61,265 nt of DNA from Hydrogenophaga sp. (GCF_018780075.1 NZ_JADMKB010000054.1:1-61265); one strand, 5' to 3'. Shown: positions 15,955 through 24,763, numbered from the stretch's first letter. Notes: a model not told the origin generated them from the sequence alone. Program-made: numbers and translations.

Positions 15955-18108
15955 ATGACCCTCCACCGCCCCGCCATCGCCCTGCTCGCCGCGCTGCTGC
16001 TGTCGGCCTGCGTCGATTTCAGCGCCAGCGAGCCCACGGCCAACCCCCTGCCGCTGGACGAGCCCCGCTTTTCGCACGACAGCGGCTTCTACGAGGCCGA
16101 CATCAGCGTCGGCCTGTCGCACCCCGATCCGACGGTGGCGGTGTACTACACGCTCGACGGCTCCGAGCCCGACCCGGGCAACGTCAACGGCACCACCTAC
16201 CGCTACAAGCTCCAGTACCCCAGAGAGCCGGGCGACCCGTTCGGCGCGTTCCACGAGCAGACCTACCAGAGCCTCCGCTACAAACACCGCATCGCCATCG
16301 CCGACCGCTCGACGCAGCCCGACCGGATCGCCCGGATCTCGACCACGCACCACGACGTCGAGCCCTATTACGTCACCCCCCTGGCGGACCTGAGCGCCGG
16401 CGAACAGCGCCTGAACGGGCTGGTCGGTTCGATCAACCGGGCGTTGCCGGGGCCGGTTCAGCTGCCCACCATCGCCCCGCGCCCCCAGGCGCGCCTGCTC
16501 AAAGGCACGGTGCTCCGGGCCATGGCGGTCAAAAAGGGCGGCGCGCGCAGCGCCGTGGCCACCGCCACCTACTTCGTCATGCCGCGCGACACCTTCACCC
16601 TGCCCGTGGTCTCGCTGGTGGCGCAGGAGGACCTGCTGTTCGACCACGACAAAGGGATCCTGGTGGCGGGCAAGGCCTTCGACGACTTTCGCCGCCAGCA
16701 CCCGGGGCAACCCATCCGCGGGGGCAACGCCCCCGCCAACTGGCACGCGCGGGGCGACGACACGCCCGCCCACTTCCAGTTTTTTTCCGCCACCGACGAG
16801 CCTGAAAGAGCCCGCATGGACCAGCGCGTCGGCGTGCGGGTGCACGGCGGCTTCAGCCGCTCCAACGCGAGCAAATCGCTGCGGCTCTACGCCCGCAAAC
16901 GCTATGGCAAAAACAAGTTCCAGCACCCGGTGTTCGGCGAGGACTACAACCACAAGAAGCTGATCCTGCGCAACTCGGGCAACGACTTCCAGAAAACCAT
17001 GTTCAAGGACGCCGCCGCGCAGGCCGTGGTGAAAAGCCTGAACATCGAGACCCAGGGCTACCAGCCGGTGGTGACCTTTCTCAACGGCGAGTACTGGGGC
17101 ATCCTGAACGTGCGCGAGCACTTCGACACCGACTACTTCTCCGAGAAGTACGCCATCCCCGAAAAGGACATCGAGCTGGTCGAGAACAACGCGGTGATCG
17201 AGGGCGACCCGGCGCACTGGAAGCAGGTGATGACCTTCTTCGAGAAGTCCGATCTGCGGCGCGAGGCGTCGTACCGGCAGGCCGGCAGCCTGATCGACAT
17301 CGACAGCTTCATCGACTACCAGATCGCCAACATCTTCATGGGCAACGTGGACTGGCCGCACAACAACGTCAAGGCCTGGCGCTACCGGGGCGACAGCGCC
17401 CAATACACCAGCAAAGGCGTGCTCGACGGGCGCTGGCGCTGGCTGCAGTACGACGCCGACCTGGCCCTGACGATGCCCGCCACCAACACCCTGGCCGGCG
17501 CGCTGGACCCGAGAGGCACCAAGAATCTCGATGGTGTCGAGTGGTCCACCCTGCTGCTGCGAAGGCTCATGGAGAACCCGGACTTCAAGGCCCGCTTCAT
17601 CAACCGATTCGCCGACCTGCTCAACACCGTGTTCGACCCCCGGCGCACCTCCGCCGTCATCCAGCGCATGCAGGACCACATCCGGCCGGAGATGCCGCGC
17701 CACCTGGCGCGCTGGAAAGTGCCCGCCACAGTGGACGAATGGGATCAGCACGTGCAGAAGATGCGCAGCTTTGTGCAGCAGCGCCCCGCCATCCAGCGCG
17801 CGCAGCTGATGGGGCAGTTCGGGCTGACAGGCACCTACCAGCTGACGGTGGCCTCGCCCGACGCCACGCAGGGCTCGATCCGGGTCAACTCCCTCCAGAC
17901 CCGCGACCTGTCGGAGCGCAGCGGCCAGGACGGCGCGTGGACCGGCACCTATTTCGCCGGGGTGCCACTCGAACTCGAAGCGGTGGCCAAGCCTTGTTAC
18001 GCGTTCAAGCGCTGGCAGGGCATCGGCGCAACCAGCGCCACGGCGCGCGTCACGGCAAGCCAGGGCCTGTCCGTCCGGGCCGAATTCGAGCCCGTGTGCG
18101 CACCCTGA
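15955..18108 (+). CDS. CotH-kinase family lipoprotein
   Basis: A 717-residue lipoprotein (lipobox LSAC, C19). In order: a chitobiase/hexosaminidase C-terminal-like module with the signature YYTLDGSEPD (about 62-71); a long linker; a CotH-type kinase domain (about 210-590) with RVGVRVHGGFSRSNASKS, NEYWG-like NGEYWGILNVREHFD, NVDWPHNNVKAWR and RWRWLQYDADLAL; and a C-terminal InlB-B-like repeat (FKRWQGIG, about 690-712). CotH proteins are atypical kinases of spore coats and related surface proteins. Export by a lipoprotein signal implies action outside the cytoplasm. It is the third gene of a DUF4956-VTC-CotH cassette. Substrate unknown. Confidence 0.85.
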   Translation: MTLHRPAIALLAALLLSACVDFSASEPTANPLPLDEPRFSHDSGFYEADISVGLSHPDPTVAVYYTLDGSEPDPGNVNGTTYRYKLQYPREPGDPFGAFHEQTYQSLRYKHRIAIADRSTQPDRIARISTTHHDVEPYYVTPLADLSAGEQRLNGLVGSINRALPGPVQLPTIAPRPQARLLKGTVLRAMAVKKGGARSAVATATYFVMPRDTFTLPVVSLVAQEDLLFDHDKGILVAGKAFDDFRRQHPGQPIRGGNAPANWHARGDDTPAHFQFFSATDEPERARMDQRVGVRVHGGFSRSNASKSLRLYARKRYGKNKFQHPVFGEDYNHKKLILRNSGNDFQKTMFKDAAAQAVVKSLNIETQGYQPVVTFLNGEYWGILNVREHFDTDYFSEKYAIPEKDIELVENNAVIEGDPAHWKQVMTFFEKSDLRREASYRQAGSLIDIDSFIDYQIANIFMGNVDWPHNNVKAWRYRGDSAQYTSKGVLDGRWRWLQYDADLALTMPATNTLAGALDPRGTKNLDGVEWSTLLLRRLMENPDFKARFINRFADLLNTVFDPRRTSAVIQRMQDHIRPEMPRHLARWKVPATVDEWDQHVQKMRSFVQQRPAIQRAQLMGQFGLTGTYQLTVASPDATQGSIRVNSLQTRDLSERSGQDGAWTGTYFAGVPLELEAVAKPCYAFKRWQGIGATSATARVTASQGLSVRAEFEPVCAP

Positions 18109-18118
18109 CCCCGACCGG

Positions 18119-19354
18119 TCACAGCGCCCGCTGACGCCAGGCCAGCGCCGCGCCCGCCCACAGCGCCACCGCCGAAAACACCAGGCCACGCGCCAGGCCG
18201 CCGGCACCGTCGGCGATCAGCCCCACCACCGTGGGGCCCGCGATCTGGCCGGCCGCGAAGACCACCGTGAACGCGCTGATGCCCGCGGCCCATTGCGAGG
18301 GCGGCAGGTTGTGCCGCACCAGCGCCGTCGTGCTCGCCACCACCGAGAGGAACACCCCGCCAAACAGCAGGCCCGAGGCCATGACCAGCGGCCAGGCGCT
18401 GGTGAGCGCGGGCAGGATGGCGGCAACACCGAGCAGGGCGTTGAGCAGGGCGAGCGCGCGACCGTTCCGGTGGCGGTCCAGCAGCCCCGCCCAGATGCGC
18501 GACGACGCCACCACCGCCACGCCCAGCAGCGCGTAGAACGCGGTCACCGCGCCCGGGCTGGCGCCCTGCTCGCGCAGCAGCGCGATCACGAAGGTCATGT
18601 AGCCGATGTAGCCCACGCCGAAGCCCGCGTAGCCCAGCAGGCCGAAGGCAAAGTCGTTCAGGCGGAACACGCGCCGGTCCGGCGTCCCTGCCGCCGCGGC
18701 CTGCGCCGGGGTGGCGGCCTCGTGCCGCGCGAGCACCCGCGCCGGCCAGACCATGAGCGCGGTGGCCAGCGCACACACCAGCGCCAGCGCCCACCACGCC
18801 CAGGCCCAGGCGTGGGCCTGCCCCCGGGCCGCCTGCAAGACCAGGGGAACGACCAGCGCCGAGGCCACAATGCCCAGGCCGGTGCCGCCGTAGTAGAGCC
18901 CGAGCAGGAAACCGCTGCGCGCGGGCTGGCGTGCGCCCAGGCGCGCCGCCAGCAAACCGCCAGTGCTGAACACCAGCGCGCTCGCCACACCCGCCAGCGC
19001 ACGCTGCCCCATCAGCGCCCCCGCGCTCGTGAAAAAACCGCTGGCCGCCATGAAGAGGGTGGCGAACAGCGCGCCGGCCATCAGCACGCGCGTGGGCGAC
19101 GTGCGCCGCAGCAGCCACGACATGGCCAGCGCCCCGATCAGGTAGCCCACGGCGTTGGCGGTGTTCATGGCGCCGGCCAGCGTGTAGCTCCAGCCGAGGT
19201 CGTCGCGCATGGGCGGCAGCAGCAGGCCGTAGGCAAAGCGGGTGATGCCCAGCGACACGGCGGCGCCGAGCGAGAGCGCGAGCGCCAGGCGCACGTAGGG
19301 CGTGCGGTCCGGGGGCTCGGGTGTCAGGGCGGCGGAAAGGGTGCTGCGTGGCAT
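18119..19354 (-). CDS. YbfB/YjiJ family MFS transporter
   Basis: Inner-membrane major facilitator of 411 residues with about twelve hydrophobic helices. The first helices carry SLGITRFAYGLLLPPMRDDL and GAMNTANAVGYLIGAL, the signature of the YbfB/YjiJ subgroup. Substrate is unknown; members are often annotated as sugar or drug transporters without proof. It converges with the CotH gene (10-bp gap). Confidence 0.9.
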   Translation of the reverse strand: MPRSTLSAALTPEPPDRTPYVRLALALSLGAAVSLGITRFAYGLLLPPMRDDLGWSYTLAGAMNTANAVGYLIGALAMSWLLRRTSPTRVLMAGALFATLFMAASGFFTSAGALMGQRALAGVASALVFSTGGLLAARLGARQPARSGFLLGLYYGGTGLGIVASALVVPLVLQAARGQAHAWAWAWWALALVCALATALMVWPARVLARHEAATPAQAAAAGTPDRRVFRLNDFAFGLLGYAGFGVGYIGYMTFVIALLREQGASPGAVTAFYALLGVAVVASSRIWAGLLDRHRNGRALALLNALLGVAAILPALTSAWPLVMASGLLFGGVFLSVVASTTALVRHNLPPSQWAAGISAFTVVFAAGQIAGPTVVGLIADGAGGLARGLVFSAVALWAGAALAWRQRAL

Positions 19355-19433
19355 GGCCGGGCCATTGTGGGCCAGGGCGGCGCGCCCGCGTGTGGTCTGC
19401 GGGACAGCGCGGGCCGCCTCCGCCGGGGAGCGC

Positions 19434-20027
19434 CTACTGGCCCAGGCCGACCGGCGCGGGCGCCATCATCACGATGCGGGTGAACAGGCGGTCGAACTGC
19501 GGGTCGCGCGGCACGCGGTGGTTCAGCGGGTCCTGGTTGGTCGCAAAGGCGGCGTTGAGCGCGTGCCAGTCGGCCTCGCTCAGGTGGTGCTCGGCCTCGG
19601 GCAGCACGATGGTTTCTTCCAGCCGCATGTGCTCCAGGTAGAAATCCACGTAGCGCGTCACCTCGTCGATGAAGACCGGGCGCCGCGCCTCGCCCAGCAG
19701 CTCCCAGGCCAGCAGCAGGTGCATGATCTTGCGCACCCGCGCCTCGCCGCTGGCGTGATCGCGCTCCAGCTGGTCGATGGTGGCCATGACATGGGGCGCG
19801 GCGCGCACCACCCGGGGAAACAGCAGGTCCGATTCCTTGGGGTGGTGGTGGGTCTCGGGGAACTCGTCGATGTAGAACAGCATGGCCCGCAGCACATCGA
19901 AGAACCGCGCCGAATCGTCCTGCCCCTCGTGCACCGGCCCGCGCCGGACCATCTGCATGAGCGACTGCAACATGGCGGCCAGGGTGGCGTGTTCTTCGCG
20001 AATGACGCGCAGGGCTTCGTGGGTCAT
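19434..20027 (-). CDS. Hemerythrin-like cytoplasmic domain protein
   Basis: A 197-residue soluble four-helix protein. Di-iron ligands are spread as expected: an early His (EEHATL), HHHPKESDLLFP with the diagnostic HxxxE, an ERDHASGE helix, and HMRLEETIVLP near the C terminus. Such proteins bind O2, NO or H2O2 or store iron, and often protect Fe-S proteins. An FNR/Dnr-type palindrome (20109-20122) lies 82 bp upstream of the start, which would fit oxygen- or NO-responsive control. No partner domain is attached. Confidence 0.9.
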   Translation of the reverse strand: MTHEALRVIREEHATLAAMLQSLMQMVRRGPVHEGQDDSARFFDVLRAMLFYIDEFPETHHHPKESDLLFPRVVRAAPHVMATIDQLERDHASGEARVRKIMHLLLAWELLGEARRPVFIDEVTRYVDFYLEHMRLEETIVLPEAEHHLSEADWHALNAAFATNQDPLNHRVPRDPQFDRLFTRIVMMAPAPVGLGQ

Positions 20028-20108
20028 GGTGTTGTCTCCGGCAGGCGGTCCCGACCGTTCGGTCGGTGAATGGTTCCGGGACTGTGCCCGAGCACGCTCC
20101 CCTCAGCC

Positions 20109-20122
20109 TTGACCCATGTCAA
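20109..20122. promoter_or_regulatory. FNR/Dnr-like box near hemerythrin gene
   Basis: TTGACCCATGTCAA: perfect 5-bp arms (TTGAC/GTCAA) with a 4-bp spacer, resembling the FNR-family site TTGAT-N4-ATCAA. It lies between the divergent hemerythrin and LprI-like genes; two similar sites occur at 26496 and 28011. Confidence 0.45.
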
Positions 20123-20245
20123 GCCTGCCCCTGAGCCTGCCCCTGACAGGGGTTGCTTTTACATCCGGTTGCAAACCAAAGTGTTAGCATTTTCGCCCAC
20201 TCCGGGCCGCCGCTGGCCCTGTCTCTGCTGTCACACACCCACACC

Positions 20246-20671
20246 ATGAAGCCGATCCGAATCGCCCTCCTTGCCCTGTCCCTCGGTGCCGCCAGCTGCG
20301 CCACGGTGGCCAACGAAACGCTTGAAGCCCCACCCGCACTGGGCCAGCTGGAGAGCAAGACTTACCTGGAGTGCATGAAAAAAGCCAATGGGCGGCTGGA
20401 GCAAGGCAACTGCATCAACGAAGAGATCAAGTGGCAACGAACCCAGATGAACCAACTCTTTGGACGCCTGTCGGCCAAACTCAATGAAGCACAGCGTGTT
20501 GAACTGGCCAAATCACAGAAGGCATGGGAAGTGTTTCTGGATGCTGAAAGCCGGTTTTCGGTGTCCTTCTATGACCCACTGGGAGGCGATTCAGACCTGA
20601 CCGTCGGCACCAACAAGATCCTGTGGATCACCCAGCGTCGCCAGCAGCTGTACCACCACCTTGATCTTTGA
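20246..20671 (+). CDS. LprI/DUF1311-like lysozyme-inhibitor protein (putative immunity)
   Basis: Exported 141-residue protein. Residues 1-18 form a signal sequence; cysteine 18 follows AAS and could be lipidated, though the lipobox is imperfect. The mature part has the LprI/DUF1311 pattern: two cysteines (C43 and C56, ECMKKANGRLEQGNC) followed by NEEIKWQRTQMNQLFGRLSAKL and KSQKAWEVFLDAE. LprI-type proteins inhibit lysozyme. It ends 44 bp before a peptidoglycan-targeting protein in the same direction, the arrangement of a cell-wall toxin and its periplasmic immunity protein. Base composition is visibly less GC-rich than the flanking genes. Family recognition is good; the immunity role is inferred. 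Confidence 0.75.
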   Translation: MKPIRIALLALSLGAASCATVANETLEAPPALGQLESKTYLECMKKANGRLEQGNCINEEIKWQRTQMNQLFGRLSAKLNEAQRVELAKSQKAWEVFLDAESRFSVSFYDPLGGDSDLTVGTNKILWITQRRQQLYHHLDL

Positions 20672-20715
20672 AATCGCATGTGGGCTGAGAAACTGAAAAT
20701 CAGAGGAGGGAAAAC

Positions 20716-22134
20716 ATGCGTCAAATTGATATCAAAGACCCCGCGCAACGTAACGGCGCGATGTACTTTGTGGTGGGGCGAGGCACAGAAGGTGGCAACG
20801 CGGCGTTCCGGCTGTCCGTGGCTGCGAACAAATGGGGCGATCCGTCCTCGGTGATTGCCAACAGTGGCTATTCCCTCGGAACGATTCAGGTGGATCTTGG
20901 ACAACGCGGGACATGGCCTCTTGGGTCCGTGAAGCAGCGAGCCTCGAATCCGGGCGAAACGACATATGTTGACGCCATCATTGGCCGCGCATCTGCTTTC
21001 GCCAGAGAAAACCAGCTGCCTTTTCCAAGAGATGCCACAGGGCTGGCTGCGTTGCGCAGCGACCTACTCTCCCATGGCAACGGTCTTGAGGGCCGAACAG
21101 AGATCCGGTTCATCTCAGACGAACACCGTGCCACGTTCAATGCCTGGGCCAGTTCGGACACCGGTAAGCAATGGATTCATCAAAACATCGACTTTCCGCA
21201 GATCCAAGCGATCGCAGACTCTTCACAGCAGGTGATCGACCGCTATGGGTCAAACATCTCCGAAGAGCGCAAATTCGAGGTGATGTGCATCTTGGCCAAA
21301 TCTGCCAACCAACACCCTCTGACATACAACAAGCTGGTCGAGTCCCTCAAAAGCGGTGCCGACTACGAAGGGATCATTCAGGTCGTCGATTCGAGCACCA
21401 AGAAATACAAGGGCTATCACGGTGACAAAGCCGGCGAACTCGCCCGCCAATACCAGGAGAACTTCCAGAAACCCGGCAACGCCGTCGCGATGGAAGAGGC
21501 GCACCGCCAGGTTGCGAGCAGTGGCTACCGACCCTCCGATGAAAACAACATCCCCGAGATCCAGACCGCTCTCGCCGCCTATCGGCGCGACGTCAACGAC
21601 CCGTCGGTGCTCGACCGCGGCGACAAGGGCGACGATGTGAGGCTGCTTCAGCAGGCCCTGCAGCGGGAGGGCAAGGCGTTGAAAGACGATGGCGGCTTCG
21701 GCGCAGGAACCGAGCGCACGCTCACCGACTTTCAGCGCGAGCACCGGCTGGCGCCTTCTGGTTTCGGCGACCACGCCACCCTGAAAGCACTGGGCCTGGC
21801 GCCGGCACTGGACGCCCAAAGCAGTGCCGCGCTGGACCGCATGATCGATTCACTGCAAGCGGGTGGGCGCTTCACCAACAACCAGATCGCCCACATCGCC
21901 GAGTCGTCCCGGAACTACCTGCTGGAGCACCGCGCGGCCTTGGGCGAAGTCACCCACATCCAGCTCCGCAACGATGGGCAGAAGATCCTGTTTCTGAACG
22001 ATTTCAAGCAGATGCGCGAACTCGACACCCAGCAGGCGCTCAACGGTCATGTGCCCGCACGGCCCCTGGTCGAGGCACCGGTCACTGGGCCCACGCCGGC
22101 AACGGAGCGCACGGCCGAAGCCGTCCGCCACTGA
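20716..22134 (+). CDS. Putative peptidoglycan-degrading effector with XVIPCD-like tail
   Basis: A 472-residue protein without a signal peptide. Residues 1-~270 look like a lysozyme-type module: an early glutamate in VVGRGTEGGNAAFR (E25) and SGYSLGTIQVDLGQRG resemble the E...SYGxxQ pattern of endolysin or chitosanase-like folds. Residues 298-360 are a peptidoglycan_binding_1 domain (LDRGDKGDDVRLLQQALQ, FGAGTERTLTDFQREHRL). The last ~100 residues (THIQLRNDGQKILFLND, ELDTQQALN) resemble the XVIPCD secretion tail of antibacterial type IV effectors. Lacking a signal yet targeting cell wall, it should be delivered by a secretion machine. The LprI-like gene upstream would protect the producer. Composition suggests transfer. 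No T4SS genes are in the window. Activity and secretion are inference. Confidence 0.65.
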   Translation: MRQIDIKDPAQRNGAMYFVVGRGTEGGNAAFRLSVAANKWGDPSSVIANSGYSLGTIQVDLGQRGTWPLGSVKQRASNPGETTYVDAIIGRASAFARENQLPFPRDATGLAALRSDLLSHGNGLEGRTEIRFISDEHRATFNAWASSDTGKQWIHQNIDFPQIQAIADSSQQVIDRYGSNISEERKFEVMCILAKSANQHPLTYNKLVESLKSGADYEGIIQVVDSSTKKYKGYHGDKAGELARQYQENFQKPGNAVAMEEAHRQVASSGYRPSDENNIPEIQTALAAYRRDVNDPSVLDRGDKGDDVRLLQQALQREGKALKDDGGFGAGTERTLTDFQREHRLAPSGFGDHATLKALGLAPALDAQSSAALDRMIDSLQAGGRFTNNQIAHIAESSRNYLLEHRAALGEVTHIQLRNDGQKILFLNDFKQMRELDTQQALNGHVPARPLVEAPVTGPTPATERTAEAVRH

Positions 22135-22152
22135 GCCAGCGCCTGGTTCCCC

Positions 22153-24507
22153 TCACCGCCCCGGCTTCCACCGCTTGAGCAACAGCGCGTTGCTCACCAC
22201 GCTCACCGAACTCAGCGCCATCGCCGCGCCCGCCAGCACCGGGCTCAGGTAGCCCAGCGCGGCCAGCGGGATGCCCGCCGCGTTGTAGGCGAAGGCCCAG
22301 AACAGGTTCTGGCGGATCTTGCTGACGGTGCGGCGCGAGATGTCGAGCGCGGCGGCCACCATCATCGGATCGCCGCGCATCAGCGTGATGCCGGCGGCGT
22401 GCATCGCCACGTCGGAGCCGCCCTCGCGGCCGCCCATGGCCATGCCCACGTCGGCCGCGGCGAGCGCGGGCGCGTCGTTCACCCCGTCGCCCACCATGGC
22501 CACGACATGGCCCCCGCGCTGCACCGCTTCGCGGGTCGCGGCCCCCTCCAGCGGCTGGTCGGTTTTGGGGCGGCCCGGCGCCGGGTCGGTCCGTCCTTCC
22601 CGAAGCCGCTGCACCACCGCCGCCTTGTCGCCCGGCAAGACCTCGGCAATCACCTCGCCACCGTCGGCGTTGAGCCCCAGGGTGCGCGCCATGGCGTCGG
22701 CCGCGCCCTGGTTGTCGCCCGACACCATGAACAGCCGCATGCCCTTGGCGCGCAACTGCGCGAGCGCCTCGCGGGCGCCGGGCTTGGGCTCGTCGCCGAA
22801 GGCCAGCAAGGCCAGCGGGGTCCAGGGCGAGGTCTCGTCGGTCTGGCTGGCCAGCAGCGACACGGTGGCGCCCGCGCCTTGGCGCTGGTGCACCGCCAGC
22901 GCCAGCGGCCCCATGGGCACGCCCAGCTCGTCCATCCAGCGCAGGCTGCCCAGCGCCAGCGTGACGCCGCCCACCCGCCCCAGGCTGCCGCGCCCGGTGA
23001 CGGCCTGCACGTCCTGGGCCGCGTCGGGCGCGGGCAGGCAGTCGCGTGCACCGGCCGCGTCCATCACCGCACGGGCCAGCGGGTGGGCGCTCTGCGCCTG
23101 CAGCGCGGCCGCCGCGCGCAACACCGCCTCTTCGTCCACCCCCGGCACCGCCTCGATCGACAGCAGGCGCGGACGCCCGAGCGTGAGCGTGCCGGTCTTG
23201 TCGAAGGCCACCGTGTCCACGCGGTGCGCGATCTCCAGCGCCTGCGCGTCCTTGATCAGGATGCCGTGTTTCGCCGCCACACCGGTGCCGGCCATGATGG
23301 CCGCGGGCGTGGCCAGGCCCAGCGCGCAGGGGCAGGCGATCACCAGCACCGACACGGCGTGCAGCAGCGCGACTTCCACGGGCGCGCCGTTCCAGAGCCA
23401 GGCGCCCAGCGTGACCAGCGCGATCACCAGCACCACCGGCACAAACACCGCCGCCACCTGGTCGACCAGCCGCTGCACCGGCGCCTTGCCGGCCTGCGCG
23501 TCCTGCACCAGCGCGATGATGTGCGCCAGCACGCTCTGCGCGCCCACCGCGCGCACGCTCACCTCGACCGAGCCTTCGCCGTTGAGCGAACCCCCGGTGA
23601 CGTGGTCGCCCGGCTGCTTAGGCACCGGCATGGCCTCGCCGGTGAGCATGGATTCGTCGGCCTGCGTCTGGCCCAGCAGCAGCTCGCCGTCGGCGGCGAA
23701 ACGCTCGCCCGGCAACACGCGGATGATGTCGCCCGGCAGCAGCTCGTCCACCGCCACGTCGGTGATCTCGATGCGCTTGATGCCGTCCGGCAGCAGGTGC
23801 GCGCGTTCGGGGCGCAACGCGTGCAGCGCGCGGATGGCGCTGGTGGTCTGGCGCTTGGCGCGCGCTTCCAGCCACTTGCCCAGCAGCACCAGCGTGATCA
23901 CCACCGCCGAGCCCTCGTAATACAGGTGCACCATCTCGCCCGGCTCGGCCTTCAGCCACAGCCAGGTCGAGAGCGCCCAGCCCGCCGTGGTGCCGATGGC
24001 CACCAGCAGCTCCATGTTGCCGGTGAGCGCCTTGAGCGCGTGCCAACCCGCCCTGTAGAAGCGCGCGCCGAGCCAGAACTGCACCGGCGTGGCCAGCGCG
24101 AACTGCACCCAGGCCGGCAGCATCCAGTGCTTCCCGAACAGGTCACCGACCATGGGCAACGCCAGCGGCGCCGACAGCAGCGCGCCCATCAGCACCGGCA
24201 GCAGGTCCAGCGGAATGCCGTGCCAGCGCTCGCGCTCCTCGTGGTCCATCGCGTCCATGGCACGCGGCTCGTAGCCGGCGTCGCGGATCGCGCGCTTGAG
24301 CAGGGCGGTCGCGTGGGTCGCGTCGCTGCCGCTCACACGGATGCGCGCCGACTCGGTGGCCAGGTTCACCGTCGCTTCGCTCACGCCGGGTTGTTTCTTG
24401 AGGGCCTTCTCCACCCGCGACACGCAGGAGGCACAGGTCATGCCGCCAATGCCCAGGTCGATCTGGAAGGCGGAGGGGTCGGAGGTTTCTAAGGTGGCTG
24501 TGTTCAT
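22153..24507 (-). CDS. copA: Copper-exporting P1B-type ATPase with in-frame repeat insertion
   Basis: Inner-membrane Cu(I) exporter, 784 residues. One heavy-metal domain with GMTCASC (C25, C28); transmembrane metal site CPC (C392-P393-C394); phosphorylation aspartate D436 in DKTGTLTLG; TGES-equivalent LTGEAMP; and hinge GDGVNDAPAL. Between the P-domain strand ending VVQRLREG and HVVAMVGDG there are about 26 extra residues (641-666; DPAPGRPKTDQPLEGAATRE and on) that match the translated dispersed repeat at 25445-25609. CopA proteins normally pass straight from the helix to VAMVGDG. The frame stays open, so the enzyme may still work with an enlarged loop. The promoter at 24671-24701 is MerR-type with a 19-bp spacer; copZ and cueR lie divergent. 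Confidence 0.95.
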   Translation of the reverse strand: MNTATLETSDPSAFQIDLGIGGMTCASCVSRVEKALKKQPGVSEATVNLATESARIRVSGSDATHATALLKRAIRDAGYEPRAMDAMDHEERERWHGIPLDLLPVLMGALLSAPLALPMVGDLFGKHWMLPAWVQFALATPVQFWLGARFYRAGWHALKALTGNMELLVAIGTTAGWALSTWLWLKAEPGEMVHLYYEGSAVVITLVLLGKWLEARAKRQTTSAIRALHALRPERAHLLPDGIKRIEITDVAVDELLPGDIIRVLPGERFAADGELLLGQTQADESMLTGEAMPVPKQPGDHVTGGSLNGEGSVEVSVRAVGAQSVLAHIIALVQDAQAGKAPVQRLVDQVAAVFVPVVLVIALVTLGAWLWNGAPVEVALLHAVSVLVIACPCALGLATPAAIMAGTGVAAKHGILIKDAQALEIAHRVDTVAFDKTGTLTLGRPRLLSIEAVPGVDEEAVLRAAAALQAQSAHPLARAVMDAAGARDCLPAPDAAQDVQAVTGRGSLGRVGGVTLALGSLRWMDELGVPMGPLALAVHQRQGAGATVSLLASQTDETSPWTPLALLAFGDEPKPGAREALAQLRAKGMRLFMVSGDNQGAADAMARTLGLNADGGEVIAEVLPGDKAAVVQRLREGRTDPAPGRPKTDQPLEGAATREAVQRGGHVVAMVGDGVNDAPALAAADVGMAMGGREGGSDVAMHAAGITLMRGDPMMVAAALDISRRTVSKIRQNLFWAFAYNAAGIPLAALGYLSPVLAGAAMALSSVSVVSNALLLKRWKPGR
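22510..22587 (-). repeat. Dispersed repeat inside copA (in-frame copy)
   Basis: On the coding strand it reads GACCCGGCGCCGGGCCGCCC, then AAAACCGACCAGCCGCTGGA, then GGCCGCGACCCGCGAAGC. The intergenic copy J2 (25526-25609), reversed, has the same order: CCGGCGCCGGGCCGCCCCAA, GATCAGCCCCCTCG, GCAGCGACCCGCGCAGC. About 78 bp, a multiple of three, is embedded in the ATPase reading frame. Confidence 0.85.
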
Positions 24508-24585
24508 GGAAACAAATCAGAGGGGTAGCAAGCAGCTGGCCTCTCAGAAGAAAGGAAGTCCAGCTCCGGCGCACGTGTCTTCATT

Positions 24586-24662
24586 CGAGGATGCCGGGGA
24601 ACCGGCTTTGCCGGGCCACAGGCATCACCCCCTGGGGGGTGACGCGAAGCGGCGCGGGGGGA
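24586..24662 (-). repeat. Dispersed GC-rich repeat, copy D
   Basis: GGAACCGGCTTTGCCGGGCC, CCCCCTGGGGGGTGACGCG, AGCGGCGCGGGGGG; closely matches A and B. It lies just downstream of the copA promoter, hence inside the copA 5-prime untranslated region. Confidence 0.85.
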
Positions 24663-24670
24663 ATCCCTGA

Positions 24671-24701
24671 GTTATAAGCTTTACCCCCATGGCAAGGTCA
24701 A
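24671..24701 (-). promoter_or_regulatory. MerR/CueR-type promoter of copA
   Basis: Reading leftward: -35 TTGACC (24701-24696), a 19-bp spacer, -10 TATAAC (24676-24671). Over the spacer lies ACCTTGCCATGGGGGTAAAG, close to the ACCTTGCC...GGCAAGGT dyad of CueR/HmrR operators. The over-long spacer is the hallmark of MerR-activated promoters. Confidence 0.8.
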
Positions 24702-24732
24702 GCCACAAGGTGTATCTTCCGGCGACCAAGGC

Positions 24733-24763
24733 TTGACCTTGACACCATGTCAAGCTGCAGCAT
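24733..24763 (+). promoter_or_regulatory. MerR/CueR-type operator upstream of copZ-cueR
   Basis: -35 TTGACC (24733-24738) followed by the perfect dyad CTTGACACCATGTCAAG (24738-24754). A 19-bp spacer would place a weak -10 (CAGCAT) at 24758-24763. It probably serves copZ and cueR. Confidence 0.65.

Noticed and set aside
22399..24492. A 697-codon plus-strand ORF opposite copA
   Set aside because: His/Arg/Gly-rich low-complexity translation with no recognisable domain; it is the antisense shadow of the well-supported copper ATPase.
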